The notes: generated by a model not told the origin, from the sequence alone. A DNA stretch of 64,000 nucleotides from Conus ventricosus (GCA_018398815.1 CM031626.1:43596319-43660318), one strand, 5' to 3'; shown: positions 1 to 11,199, counted from the first letter of the stretch. Numbers and translations are program-made.

Positions 1-2220
1 TAGTGGGACAATTAAATAGTACAGTCAAAAGTTTTTCTCCACATATGCATTTTGCAGTATCAACATATTTACATTTTAATGAATTATATTTACGTCTAAA
101 ACACAAACTGGAAATTTCCCTCGGAAAAACATTCAACAAAGACATGCTGTAAGAGGTGTGCCGATTTACATTATAACCCACACGGGCTTTGGTGTCTTTT
201 TCTAAAAGATTATAGCATTCCTTTACCGACAAAGGAATATGAACGTTTTCACAACGAATTCTTTGTCCTGCACCTCCTCTAGCTACTCTGTCTGCCCATT
301 CATTTCCATGAATACCACAATGCGATGGAACCCAAGTAAATGTGACACTGGAACCCTTTTGAATTAAAAAATGTATGAGATGATTAATTTCAATTACTAG
401 GTCACATCTGTCTCTAGACTTCATGGATTTCAGTGTAAATAAGACAGACTTCGAGTCAACACAAAAAAGTATTGGAAATACAACCATAGGAAGATTAACA
501 ATGTATCGCAGAGCCATGAGAATGGCTACCAGTTCTGCGGTGAAAATAGAATGACCTGCACCAATATGAAACGATTTTTCTTTCTTTAGTCCAGGTGTTA
601 CAAACCCAGCACCCGCCACATTAGTGTCAATAAGAGAACCATTGGTATATACCTTCAAATGGTTAGAATAATTTGAATGAACATGAGATCGAAAAGAAAA
701 AGCAAGTAGGTGAGGGTTATCACTCTTTTTTTAGATCGTCATTGGAAAAGTCAAAATCTGCTCTGTTCAGTTCCCATGGAGAAATTGGAGACGTAATCGA
801 ACGCTTACCTATATCTTTAGTTTTCAGATCTAATCTACTGTGAATATCTGAAGTATAAGTGGCTATTGTTGTCAAAGATTTATGGCCCTTGCTCTTTTTG
901 GAAATTGAAGATCTGATCTAAGTACATTTTCATTCACGTTGACATTTTCAACAGCACTGCTTCTTATAATGTACTTAGCTGAAGACAGTTCTCGATAATT
1001 GTTCAAAAGTAGAACACCAACCTCCCCATACGTAGCAATAGTCGGAGTGTGGACAGGAACTCCCAAAGCTAATTTGTATGCCTTAGAGTCAATACTTTGT
1101 AATTTCTTCATAAGATATTTAGGAGCAGAAAAATAAACTTCTTGACCGTAAGTCAGCTTTGATCTAACCAAAGATGTTGCAAGAAGAGTCAAACTTTTTG
1201 TTTCTTTACCCCAATTTTGTCTGCTTATAATTTTAAGCAAATTTAAGCTTTTTGAGCTTTTGATAGACTGTTTTCAATGTGAAATTTCCATGATAATTTC
1301 GATGTAAAATAGACACCTAAGAATTTTGTGATGTCTTTGAATTGTAGCTCAGCTCCGTCGATAAAGAAACTAGGTAATCTTCTGGAGGGTCACCAGCACT
1401 AAATACCATCATGTGAGTTTTTCAACAGATAAAGATAAACCATTCTCTGTCAAGAAAGCACTTATCTTATCTAATTCAGACTGATAACAGATCTGAATTT
1501 GCTTCAGTTTTTCTGTTTGAAATATACTTCAATTTTGCATCCAACCAAATACAAATGTCATCAGCATATTGAACAATCTTGACATTTTTTGATATCTTCT
1601 TAGAAAGATCTAATATCATAATACTGAAAAGATAAGGAGCAATGATGGATCCTTGAGGAACTCCCATATGTAAATCTCTCTGGGAAGAATACGCATTTTC
1701 AACTCTTGTTTCAATAGTTCTACAGGAAAGAAAATCTTTACAAACGAAAACATTATCCCACAAATACCTGCTCTTTTCAGTTTAAATAACAATTTGAGCG
1801 TGCCACACTTGATCGTAGGCTCGTTTAATGTCAAAAAATGTTGCCAGCACGTTTTGCCTACGAGCAAATTGGCGTTTTATATTGGTAGATAACTTCACCA
1901 AGTGATCCGTTGTAGATCTTCCCGACCTCAAACCATCTTGATGGACTGGAATAACATTGTTTTTATCACAATAGTGAATTAGTCGAGCAGTTACTAATCT
2001 TCTCCATTAACTTACATGTGTGTGAAGTAAGAGAGATTGGCCTGTAACTGTTGACATTTCTACAGGGTTTGCCATTTTTAAGTATAGGAGCTATAATTGA
2101 ATGTTTCCACACGGCTGGTAATTTACCTTCACTCCAGCATGTTTCCATTATTTTATGTAAGTTCTCCTTCAGATAGGAGTAAAATATGGAAGAAAATTCG
2201 ATATATGAAGCACGGGGTTT
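1..2220 (-). mobile_element. LINE-A: I-type non-LTR retrotransposon, RT plus RNase H, broken
   Basis: A minus-strand retrotransposon whose 3' end lies beyond the window start. Reading leftward, the RT fingers lie at about 2150-1966 (a KLPAVW segment, then a RPISLTSHTCKLMEKI-like segment). GVPQGSI lies near 1660 and the catalytic YADD box at 1557-1568. RNase H occupies about 1-570, with an acidic VDSKS segment near 430-465 and a GNEWADR segment near 280-305. RT followed by RNase H is known from the I/Nimb and related LINE groups, so I place it there. Several frameshifts and stops break the frame, so it is dead. The matching N-terminal RT piece lies in the opposite orientation at 2221-2535. Confidence 0.85.
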
Positions 2221-2529
2221 TCATTCCTTAGTGCAAAGTAACATTTGAAGATAATAAATTTCCAACAGCTTATCAAAAAGCGGAAAAGTTTGCTGATATC
2301 TTTTCAGTAAACAGCAGACTAGAAGTCTTTCAAGAAAATGTAAGACATACAGACAGAACCAGGAAGCTAAACTAGAAATTAAAGATCCAGAATCTAACGA
2401 TAACTTATACTTCAGCTCTCCTATTACGTTTTTGGAACTAAAAGAAGGAATCTCAACATCGAGTAATAAAAGAACAGCTGTTGGCCGTGATGAAATTTCC
2501 AATGAAATGCTGAAACATTTGCCAGATAA

Positions 2530-2535
<6 letters not shown>
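2221..2535 (+). mobile_element. Inverted 5' piece of LINE-A (RT N-terminus)
   Basis: On the plus strand this stretch encodes the segment that normally precedes the RT fingers. It has KAEKFADIF near 2275-2305 and an EL..GIS.....AVGRDEIS.EMLKHLP segment near 2430-2525. Its end (LKHLP) and the start of the minus-strand part (..IMETCWSEGKLPAVW) are nearly adjacent in an intact RT, but here they lie in opposite orientation around position 2220. One stop lies inside. A 5' inversion by twin priming explains this best. A later local inversion is the alternative. Confidence 0.7.
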
Positions 2536-2563
<28 letters not shown>

Positions 2564-2573
2564 GTGTGTGTGC
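2531..2573. repeat. (GT)n microsatellite
   Basis: About 20 GT units with one C substitution directly follow the inverted LINE-A piece. Confidence 0.95.
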
Positions 2574-2694
2574 TTGTGACACGAGTGTGAAGGGGATAAT
2601 ATAAAATCAAAGAGGGAAAGAAGAAAAACGTAAAGGAAAACCCACAACAACAAAAAAGGGAAAAAAAGAAACAAAACAACAAAAAAAAAAAAGA

Positions 2695-3230
2695 AAAAAA
2701 GACAGAGACTCTACATGCACACAGACAGACAAAGAAACACAGTCTTGACACGCATAGAGACAGACAGTCATGACGTGCAGACTGAGACACACAGACAGAC
2801 AAAGAAACACGGTCTTGACACGCATAGAGACAGACAGTCATGACGTGCAGACTGAGACACACAGACAGACAAAGAAACACAGTCTTGACACGCATAGAGA
2901 CAGACAGTCATGACGTGCAGACTGAGACACACAGACAGACAAAGAAACAGTCTTGACACGCATAGAGACAGACAGTCATGACGTGCAGACTGAGACACAC
3001 AGACAGACAAAGAAACACAGTCTTGACACGCATAGAGACAGACAGTCATGACGTGCAGACTGAGACACACAGACAGACAAAGAAACACAGTCTTGACACG
3101 CATAGAAACAGACAGTCATGACGTGCAGACTGAGACACACAGACAGACAAAGAAACACAGTCTTGACACGCATAGAAACAGACAGTCATGACGTGCAGAC
3201 TGAGACACACAGACAGATACGACAGATACG
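2695..3230. repeat. 70-bp tandem repeat, about 7 copies
   Basis: The core TCATGACGTGCAG recurs at 2768, 2838, 2908, 2976, 3046, 3116 and 3186, which gives a period of 70 with one 68-bp unit. Copies are nearly identical. The Cys/Ser/Val-rich minus-strand reading frames here come from the repeat and are not genes. Confidence 0.95.
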
Positions 3231-3355
3231 GCGTGCGGACAGAACAAACAGATGGAGATACAGTGAAACAGACATAATAAGACACAGAGATACAGTGAAA
3301 CAGACATAATAAGACACAGAGATACAGTGAAACAGACATAATAAGACACAAACAG
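3231..3355. repeat. 32-bp tandem repeat, 3 copies
   Basis: GAGATACAGTGAAACAGACA recurs at 3255, 3287 and 3319 with period 32. It directly abuts the 70-bp array and shares its ACAGACA composition, so it may be a diverged extension. Confidence 0.9.
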
Positions 3356-3464
3356 TATGAAGGGAAAAATTCCAGTGTGCTGAGAATTTTGCTTTCTATT
3401 TATGTGTTACAATTCTTTCCCTCGTTCATTTTTTCTCTAGTTTTTTTAAAAATTTCTTTCAGTC

Positions 3465-3545
3465 TCTCTCAGTTTCATTCATTCATCCATTCATTCATTC
3501 GTTCGTTCATTCTTTCTTTGTTTCATTCATTCATTCTTTCTTCCG
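3465..3545. repeat. (TTCA)n-like degenerate microsatellite
   Basis: ATTCATTC/GTTCGTTC tetramer runs occur in a T-rich stretch between the minisatellites and the satellite. Confidence 0.8.
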
Positions 3546-3549
3546 GTTT

Positions 3550-4616
3550 CTTTTCTAACGGCTGTTACAGCCTGTAACGCTTTTTCTTCTTTATGGAATA
3601 TCTCAGAAAGTACTTGGCCGATCTTTGTGAAAATTAGCAGGTATGTTCATTATGGGTCTCGGATGATGCCCGATGTTTTAGTTTACCCCGTTATAGCCGT
3701 TGCTAACGGCTGTTACAGCCTGTAACGGTTTTCCTCTTTATAGAATATCTCAAAAAGTACTTGGCCGATCTTTCCGAAAATTTGTAGGTATGTTCATTAT
3801 GTGTCACGAATAATGCCTGATGTTTTAGTTTACCGTTATAGCCGTTACTAACGGCTGTAACGGCCTGTAACGCTTTTTCTTCTTTATAGAATATCTCAGA
3901 AAGCACTTGGCCGATCTTTCTGAAAATTTGTAGGTATGTTCATCATAGGTCACGGATGACGCCCGATGTTTTTAGTTTGCCGTTATAGCCGTTACTAATG
4001 GCTGTAACGGCCTGTAACGCTTTTTCTTCTTTATGGAATATCTCAGAAAGTACTTGGCTGATCTTTGTGAAAATTAGCAGGTATGTTCATTATGGGTCAC
4101 GAATGATGCCCGATGTTTTAGTTTACCCCGTTATAGCCGTTACTAACGGCTGTAACGGCCTGTAACGGTTTTTCATCTTTATAGAATATCTCAAAGCACT
4201 TGGCCGATCTTTCCGAAAATTTGTAGGTATGTTCATTATGGGTCACAATTAATGTCCGATGTTTTAGTTTACCGTCATACTGTTACTAACGGCTGTAACG
4301 GCCTGTGACGCCTTTTCTTCTTCATGGAATATCTCAGAAAGTAGGCCTACGTGGCCGATATTTCTGAAAATTTGTAGATATGTTCAATATGGGTCACGGA
4401 TGATGCCCGATGTTTAAGTTTACCGTTAGAGCCGTTGCTAACGGCCCATAATGGTATTCTTCTTTATGGAAAATCTGAGAAAGTTCTTGGCCGATATTTC
4501 TGAAAATTTGTAAGTATGTTCATTTTAGGTCACAGACGATAGCCGATGTTTACCAGAATAGCCATTACTAACGGTTACACCAGCCCAAGACGGTTTTTCC
4601 TCTTTATGGAATATCT
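3550..4616. repeat. Satellite of ~146-bp units, about 7-8 diverged copies
   Basis: Units start with a TAACGGCTGTAACGGCC-like block at about 3556, 3704, 3849, 3996, 4144, 4287, 4438 and 4568, a period of 130-151 bp. Each holds the landmarks AATATCTCAGAAAGTACTTG, GGTATGTTCATTATGGG and GATGCCCGATGTTT. Divergence rises toward the right end. No stable coding frame is seen. The nucleosome-scale unit suggests a true satellite. Confidence 0.9.
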
Positions 4617-5196
4617 CACGCGTATTCAGGATAAACTGGGAGTACGTTTATATGCTTTGCATCTTGTTCGAACTGTCACGAGTGGGACTGTTTCTGGACA
4701 TTTGATGACGTAGAATCCTCGTGAGAGGAGAAAAGTGTAGCGTTGGTCCCAGTATGTTGCCCTGCTTCGCCAGGACCACTTCGGACAGTGGCTATTTGGG
4801 ACCGAAGAAAGTCGGTCGTGCACGTACCTGCCCGCCCGCGAGATCAACGCACCTGCTTCAGGTATCAGTGCTGACTGACAAGCTTACTTTGAGATCGTCA
4901 GCTTCAATGCCAGAATCCTCCGGTTACCTCCGTTAGGGTAGGTCGCATGGAGGAAAGGAAACCTCCCGCTGTTCCTCCATCACACCCATCCTCCTCCCTC
5001 CCCCCACTTTCCTCTATTTTCTTGGGATGGGTTGGCGGATCGGTGGGGAGAGGGAGGGGAGGAGGGGTGCGGGAGTGAGTGAGGGGGCTTTGGCACTACA
5101 CCCTAAGTCGTGTCAGAAACCCGTAAAGTGAAGAGAAGCAGCCATCCAACAAATCCAACCTTTTACTTTTCCTTTCTTTACCTTTTTCCTTTCTCC

Positions 5197-5198
<2 letters not shown>
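4617..5198. other. Unique-looking interval without recognised gene
   Basis: Only short frames occur on both strands. A pyrimidine-rich then G-rich stretch (4970-5090) precedes the poly-C tract. No transposon or exon signature was recognised. Confidence 0.5.

Positions 5199-5243
<45 letters not shown>
5199..5243. repeat. Poly-C tract (~45 bp)
   Basis: An uninterrupted C run is directly visible. The true length is uncertain because homopolymers are error-prone. Confidence 0.95.
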
Positions 5244-5708
5244 TTCCTGTTTCTGTTTTCGTAGAAGTTTTTCTTCTGCTTCTGCGTGACCCGTGACCCA
5301 TCGCCTGACCAAGGGGGGGTAACAACAACCTCCTCCTTCCTCCTCCTGCCCCTACTACTCACCTACCCATCCCCACCCCTCCACCCCTGGCCCGCCTTCA
5401 TTTCCTTGGTTCCCCGCCCGTTCCGTGGCAGAAGTGGCCAGGAACCATGGTATCAGACTTTGGCTTTGGGTTGACGGTCGCTTATTAACTGCTGTCCGAT
5501 CCTGTTCACGACACACACAAATTTTGGTTTTTGGGAGGGTGCAAATGAATAAGTAAACTAATGAATGAACGAATAAAATAGATAAATGAATATGATTCAG
5601 AAATAAATAACTAGGATTTCGATTCGATTAGGGGGTGGATCAGATCATTTCTTGGAGTCAGTTTCCACAAAAGTTTGAAAACGTTTGAAGGAACAATATA
5701 TTTGTAAA
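5244..5708. other. Non-coding interval
   Basis: There is a C/T-rich stretch, then A-rich DNA with GAATGAA-like short repeats near 5545-5590. No gene is seen. Confidence 0.5.
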
Positions 5709-5722
5709 GCGGGGGGGGGGGG

Positions 5723-5760
<38 letters not shown>
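5709..5760. repeat. Poly-G tract (~50 bp)
   Basis: A G run with a single A interruption leads into the G-rich minisatellite. Confidence 0.95.
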
Positions 5761-5762
<2 letters not shown>

Positions 5763-5810
5763 ACTCTTCCTCCAATTTTTCTTAAAAGGAAGGAACATAG
5801 AGGGAGACGT

Positions 5811-6752
5811 GTCTTCACATTTCTATAAGGGGGGAGGGGTGTCTTCACATTTCTATAAAGGAGGGGAGGGGTCTTCCACATTTCTTAAAGGAGGGGAGGG
5901 GTGGTCCCACATTTCTATAAAGGAGGGAGGGGTGTCTTCCACATTTCTATAAAGGAGGGGAGGGGTGTTTTTCCACATTTCTATAAAGGAGGGAGGGTGT
6001 CTTCCACATTTTTTATAAAGGAGGGGAGGATGTCTTCCAGATTTCTATATAGGAGGGGAGGGGTGTCTTCCACATTTCTATAAAGGAGGGGAGGGGTGTC
6101 TTCCACATTTCTATATAGGAGGGGAGGGTGTCTTCCACATTTCTATAAAGGAGGGGAGGGGTGTCTTCCACATTTCTATAAAGGAGGGAGGGGGGTCTTC
6201 CACATTTCTATAAAGGAGGAGGGGTGTCTTTCCACATTTCTATACAGCGGGGAGGGGTGTCATCCATATTCTATAAAGGAGGGGAGGGGTGTCTTCCACA
6301 TTTCTATAAAGGAGGGGGGGTCTTCCACATTTCTATACGGGCGGGGAGGGGTGTCTTCCATATTTCTATAAAGGAGGGAGAGGTGTCTTCCACATTTCTA
6401 TATAGGAGGGGGGGGGGGGGTGTCTTCCACATTACTATATAGGAGGGGGGGGGGGGTCTTCCACATTACTATACGGGCGGGGAGAGGTGTCTTCCACATT
6501 TCTATATAGGAGGGGGGTGTCTTCCACATTACTATATAGGAGGGGGGGGGGGTGTCTTCCACATTTCTATACGGGCGGTGAGGGGTGTCTTCCATATTTC
6601 TATAAAGGATGGGAGGGGTGTCTTCCATATTTCTATAAAGGAGGGGGGGGGGTGTCTTCCACATTTCTATAAAGGAGGGGAGGGGTGTCTTCCACATTTC
6701 TATAAAGGAGGGGGGGGGGGGGTGTCTTCCACATTTCTATACAGGCGGAGGG
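5811..6752. repeat. G-rich minisatellite, ~33-37-bp unit, about 27 copies
   Basis: The unit is CACATTTCTATAAAGGAGG followed by GGAGGGGTGTCTTC. Spacing varies mainly through the length of the G run (GGAGGGG to a 14-G run). All units have the same orientation. There are no unique spacers, so it is not a CRISPR. The FHISIKEG-type peptides in the forward frames are repeat artefacts. Confidence 0.97.
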
Positions 6753-7372
6753 AGGGGAGAGACGGGGGATGTGGGTGTCGCAGCCACCAACCAGAGGCAG
6801 TCCGGTACAACCTTAGTCAACAACCTACATTAATCCCAAATGCTATTTAAGAAAGCACAAACAATGCTATCATGAACAGAAGAAAAAGATATACCGAATG
6901 TGCGAGTAGGACTCAGACAAGCAGGTACTGTCCTCAACTGCCGAACCAACCAGCTGGGAGTTATCCCTCATCCCCTTGGAAGCCTGTGTTGTGCTCACAT
7001 AGGGTGCAGGCACGCACAGGGCATTCTATTAAGACGTCAAGGGACATAATTGGTCCCTGGCTGATGCTATTGTGCAATGGCCACAGGAAGTGACACGACA
7101 GAACCTCCACGGGAACATCCCCCATGGCTGTTCCGGCCCATATGTTATGGCTGCAGAGCCCACCGGCGAAAGACGCCACCGTCAAAAAGTTTGCGCGTGC
7201 GTCTTGCAGCCTCACTCTTTGCTGTTCTGTTGACAGATAGGCACGCACACAGCACTATTCCAAAACAGGGTCAAGCTTACGTCACATGAGGTCTTACGTG
7301 CCCTCCGTAGAGGATCCGGGTCGCAGTCTCTCCTGCTGTCAACAGGACTTTCGCAACGGTCAAAGAGTCTTT
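6753..7372. other. Non-coding interval, no recognised element
   Basis: The composition is balanced, with overlapping short frames on both strands and no family motif. It leads into the inverted SINE piece. Confidence 0.5.
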
Positions 7373-7606
7373 TTTTCTGTCCTAACTTTTGTGCCACCTC
7401 AGCGACAGTGCACCCACGCCGCTCATTCCGACACCCCGTCCACAGCCACAGCCCGGTCAGTACCGCCGCAGCCGCGGCACCGACAATCCACGGGGAGCAG
7501 TCAATGTCAAGTCGTCAAGAGGCAAGCCACCGGAGGAGACACTGCACTGCTGCGAGTCACTTCGGTGGTGTTCAGTGGCGCCTGTTCTGATCCAACATCT
7601 TTCAGC
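7373..7606 (-). mobile_element. Inverted partial copy of the long SINE (3' half)
   Basis: It starts with a T run and TCTGTCC, then reads as the reverse complement of the 3' half of SINE-1 (8307-8533). Shared blocks include GCACCCACGCCGCTCATTCC and GGCGCCTGTTCTGATC. It is a 3' fragment lacking the tRNA-like head. With SINE-1 it forms a ~230-bp inverted repeat spaced by ~700 bp. Confidence 0.9.
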
Positions 7607-8530
7607 TTTTAATGAAATTGTGAACAGTTTTACACAGTGGTGTGACACCGATTTCCTTGATCTTCATGTCCAGAAAACAAAGGAGCTGATCATACCAGCC
7701 GCCGTGGCGAAGTGGTTAGCGTCGCGGACTCCGGCTGGGAGGTCGTGGGTTCGAATCCCATCAGAGTCATGTGGGTTTTTTCTGCCCCGACCGGCTCCTA
7801 CCCAGAGTTGAGTCTGCTGCGGACTCAGTTGGGAAGACTGGGACCACACAGTCGAGTTTCATCCACTTAATGGATGCGTTTCTGAGAGTGTTGCTCAAAT
7901 TTCCTGACCAACACTGCAGGTGCCTGTATCTCTCGGGCCTGGTTGACGCCAGGATATATTATGAAAGGAAGCGTAGAGTACAGCCCTGTCATGTAGTCTC
8001 AGACCGAAATGGAAATCCGTAGCATCATCTTAATCATCCTCATTCCCATTGATCAGCATTAAAAAAAAAAAAATGTCTCAAATTCTGTGGCCCTTTATGC
8101 CCTGCTCTCATGGTGACCTCAGTTTCGATGTCCTCTCCACGTCTGTGGCCTTGGTTTGCTTCCGTCATGGTCACGGTATCGGCGAGTCCATGGGGGCTGT
8201 CGTTGGACGGACGTGGTGGCGCCCTCTGGAGGGAGAGCTCACTCACGCCGGCTCCGCGACTAAGCAATTATTGTCGTCAGTAGGGGCTTAGTGGTGGTGT
8301 CCTGCGTATGTTAGATCAGAACAGGCGCCACTGAACACCACCGAAGTGACTTGGCAGCAGTGCAGCGTCTCCTCTGGTGGGTTGCCTCATGACGACTTGA
8401 CATTGACTGCTCCCTGTGGATTGCTGGTGCCGGGGCTGCGGCGGGGCCGACCGGGCTGTGGCTGTGGACGGGGTGTCGGAATGAGCGGCGTGGGTGCACT
8501 GCCTCTGAGGTAGCGCAGAGGTTGGGACAG

Positions 8531-8578
<48 letters not shown>

Positions 8579-9130
8579 AGCTGATCATTGACTTCCAAAG
8601 AAATGCTGATCCTATTCCAGATTTACTGATCTCAGGTAGCAAGGTTGAAAGGGTGACTGAGTATAAGTACTTAGGTTCTGTTATCGATGACAAACTTACA
8701 TTCACTTCTAATTCTCTCTCTCTCTCTCTGTATAAAAAAAAGTCAGTCAAGAGTGTATTGCTTACAGAAATTGAGATACCTTGGAGTGAACTGTGACGTT
8801 TTAAAAGCATTTACAGAAGCAGTATTGAATCTGTGATCACTTTTTCATTTTTAGTGTGGTATAGTGGATTAAATGTGAAGAACAAATGCTTGCTGGAAAA
8901 GATCGTGAAACGGTTGTGGTAAGATTATTGGCGTTAAGCAACAAAGTTTAGGAGAAATGTTTGAAATAAGAGTGCCTAAGAAAGCTCAGATGATTGTATG
9001 TGATGAAACCCATCCTCTGTTCCCTTTTATGAAAAGATGCCTTCAGATAGACGATTCCGGCAACTGAAATGCGAAACCAACAGACTGAATCGTAGTTTCT
9101 TGCCTATTTCAATCGTTCATTGAATAATCA
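7607..9130 (+). mobile_element. LINE remnant (CR1/L2/Rex-like RT), split by SINE-1
   Basis: Before the SINE (7607-7693) the plus strand reads an RT thumb segment ending QKTKELII. After the SINE (from 8577) it resumes with KELIIDFQ, then VTEYKYLGSVIDDKLTF near 8655-8705. Further on are YRSSIESVITFSF (~8810-8850) and a SDRRFRQLKCETNRLN segment (~9040-9090). These match the order in CR1/L2/Rex-type LINE C-termini. Multiple frameshifts and stops make it a fossil. No active-site box is present. Confidence 0.75.
7694..8573 (+). mobile_element. SINE-1: ~870-bp tRNA-headed SINE with poly-A tail
   Basis: The head near 7700-7770 has a pol III A box (TGGCGAAGTGG) and B box (GGTTCGAATCC), so it is tRNA-derived. 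A body of ~290 bp ends at an internal A run (8061-8073). A second ~450-bp module ends in a ~46-base poly-A. It is flanked by the 15-bp duplication AAAGGAGCTGATCAT (7679-7693 and 8574-8588) and interrupts a LINE frame at that site. The same two-module structure recurs at 13843-14701, so it is one mobile unit. It is long for a SINE. Confidence 0.88.
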
Positions 9131-9497
9131 CTGACCTGACCATCCTGAGTGAATGTTCAATGCTGTCGTTATAAAGATAGAGGAGAGGGGGAGGGGAGAC
9201 TGGCTGACCTGACCATCCTGAGTGAATGTTCAATGCTGTCGTTATAAAGATAGAGGAGAGGGTGAGGGGAGACTGGCTGACCTGACCATCCTGAGTGAAT
9301 GTTCAATGCTGTCGTTATAAAGATAGAGGAGAGGGTGAGGGGAGACTGGCTGACCTGACCATCCTGAGTGAATGTTTAATGCTGTCGTTATAAAGATAGA
9401 GGAGAGGGGGAGGGGAGACTGGCTGACCTGACCATCCTGAGTGAATGTTCAATGCTGTCGTTATAAAGATAGAGGAGAGGGGGAGGGGAGACTGGGC
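9131..9497. repeat. 73-bp tandem repeat, 5 copies
   Basis: GACCTGACCATCCTGAGTG recurs at 9132, 9205, 9278, 9351 and 9424. Copies are almost identical apart from the GGGGG/GGGTG variant. The array begins at the degenerate end of the LINE remnant. Confidence 0.95.
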
Positions 9498-9616
9498 TAG
9501 AGAGAGAGGGGTAGGGGTGGTGGAGGGTGGTGGGGAGAGAATGAGAGTGAAGATGTTGTGGGGAGGGGTATGATAATCAAGTGATAATGATTTTAAAATT
9601 ATCTCAGTTCTCACCC

Positions 9617-9621
9617 TTGTA

Positions 9622-9656
<35 letters not shown>

Positions 9657-9681
9657 CGTGCGTGCGTGTGTGTGTGTGTGC
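9617..9681. repeat. (GT)n/(GC) microsatellite
   Basis: A TGTG run is interrupted by a TGCGTGCG block. Confidence 0.95.
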
Positions 9682-9927
9682 CCCTTTTTTACGGTTTATT
9701 TTAGCATACAGCTGATTTTATTAAATTGACTGGATATAAAATGGAGTGTATGTTGGGTAGAGTTATTGATTAGTTTTATGTGAAAAATAAGCCTTACTTT
9801 ATTTATACTTTTTTAAAATTTGTGGGCATGTGCAGGTGTGAGTGCATTTGCACATTTTACATTATTCAATGTTGTGTGCTCATATGTCATGTGTTTATGT
9901 GTTCCCACCACAACACAAAGTTCTTAT

Positions 9928-10452
9928 GAGCCGGAATACCTCAGTTGGTAGAGCGCCGGACTCATAATGTTGGTGATCATGGGGTTGCGGGTTCGAACCT
10001 CCGCCGGGGCGTTTCGGTACAGGGAGATTTTTCCCTCGGAGTTAACATTGGTTCTGACTCCATTTCCCATACAGTTCTTCGAATGAGACTATATACCGAG
10101 GTTCCGTGTGTGAACGCACGCATAACATCTTGCACACACGTAAAATCCCACCACCAACTTTTGGAAGAGTAGGCCAGTTTGGCCGTTGGTATTGATGACA
10201 CGTTACACATAGCATGCACCCTGCGTGAGAAATGGAAAGAATGAAGGAAGTAAGGAAAATGAGTGATCGATATTGAACGATACTGACTGGATGACACGGG
10301 AAACGACTGAGTGAAGCGCCAGCTGGCAGCTCTTCCGTTGGCACTACCCAGGTAGGCAGCCCGTTGTGTAAACGAGTGTTGATTGTAAAGCGCTTAGAGC
10401 TTGGCCTCTAGCCGAGAATAGGCGCTATATAAGTATTCATTATTATTATTAT
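9928..10452 (+). mobile_element. SINE family 2: tRNA head with LINE-like 3' tail
   Basis: The head has an A-box-like CTCAGTTGGTAGAGC (~9940-9954) and a perfect B box GGTTCGAACCT (9990-10000). After a ~350-bp body it ends with TGTAAAGCGCTTAGAGC, AGGCGCTATATAAGT and (ATT)n. That tail resembles the conserved 3' ends of L2/CR1-group LINEs and their partner SINEs. A 5'-truncated relative lies at 20996-21292. I saw no clear target duplication. Confidence 0.82.
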
Positions 10453-11049
10453 GAAAGAAAATAAAGTGTCTTCTTCAGGTTAACCAGTTCTTCTCCTAAC
10501 CTCTATCTCTTCTCTTTTTCCACAGCTGCCTCCTCCTCTTGCCTCTGTTCAGCAAGGTATCTGTCATATCTTCCCTAGGCTCCTGATGCTGTGACAAGGA
10601 GTTTTTTTGTCAATGACAACTCCCTCCACACCTCCCATATTATGAATATGGTCTAGCACAACCTACGTGCCATCGACGCCATTAATGCAGTGATCTTTCG
10701 CACACAGAACATCAAGCATAATGTTTGTTTTGGGGATCCTTCAGCAACCAGTCCTTGTACTGCTTTTCTTTTACCAATGATCCTGAAATGCACTTTCCTG
10801 GCATTTAGATTGCCTTGAGCAAAGACTGGAAAATGATGGATGTAAGTATCGAGTCTTCACGCGAAACGAGACCATGCAAAACTAGGACGAGACCTTGAGA
10901 AAAACCAAAACTTCCAAGCTGAAAGTTGTCTGCTAGGCTAGGGCCGTTTGTCAGAACTCATTGGCGAGCAGATTTCAGAGTAAGTACCGCTTGCTTCCGA
11001 GATTTTCCAACCAGCATTTCGCCATTGGTGATTTTTTTGGCTGTCATAA
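10453..11049. other. Non-coding interval
   Basis: No family or exon was recognised; frames are short on both strands. Confidence 0.5.
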
Positions 11050-11146
11050 GGACTTGTAAGGACCTTGATGCTAATATAAGCACTTGTAAGGCCTTACTTG
11101 AGGTGTTTCAAAATGTAAGGACCTGTAAGGACCCTGGGAACCCTGC
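11050..11146 (-). mobile_element. Terminal fragment of an AAGGACC-rich hAT-like MITE
   Basis: It has clustered GTAAGGACC words ending in GGGAACCCTG. This resembles the inverse of the left end of hAT-C (CAGGGTTCCC at 52921), which also has AAAGGACC subterminal repeats. No partner end was found upstream, so it is a fragment. Confidence 0.45.
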
Positions 11147-11199
11147 ATCATCCATATAAATGCATGCATATACACAAACACATTTTATTCACACAAACA

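Noticed and set aside
5811..6752. CRISPR-like array of ~35-bp repeats
   Set aside because: Units are contiguous with no unique spacers and there are no cas genes; it is a eukaryotic minisatellite.
7700..7770. A tRNA gene (A and B boxes)
   Set aside because: It is the head of a SINE with poly-A tail and target duplication, repeated at 13850; no proper acceptor stem was evident.
9928..10005. A tRNA gene
   Set aside because: The same pol III boxes occur, but the unit continues into a SINE body with a LINE-like tail.
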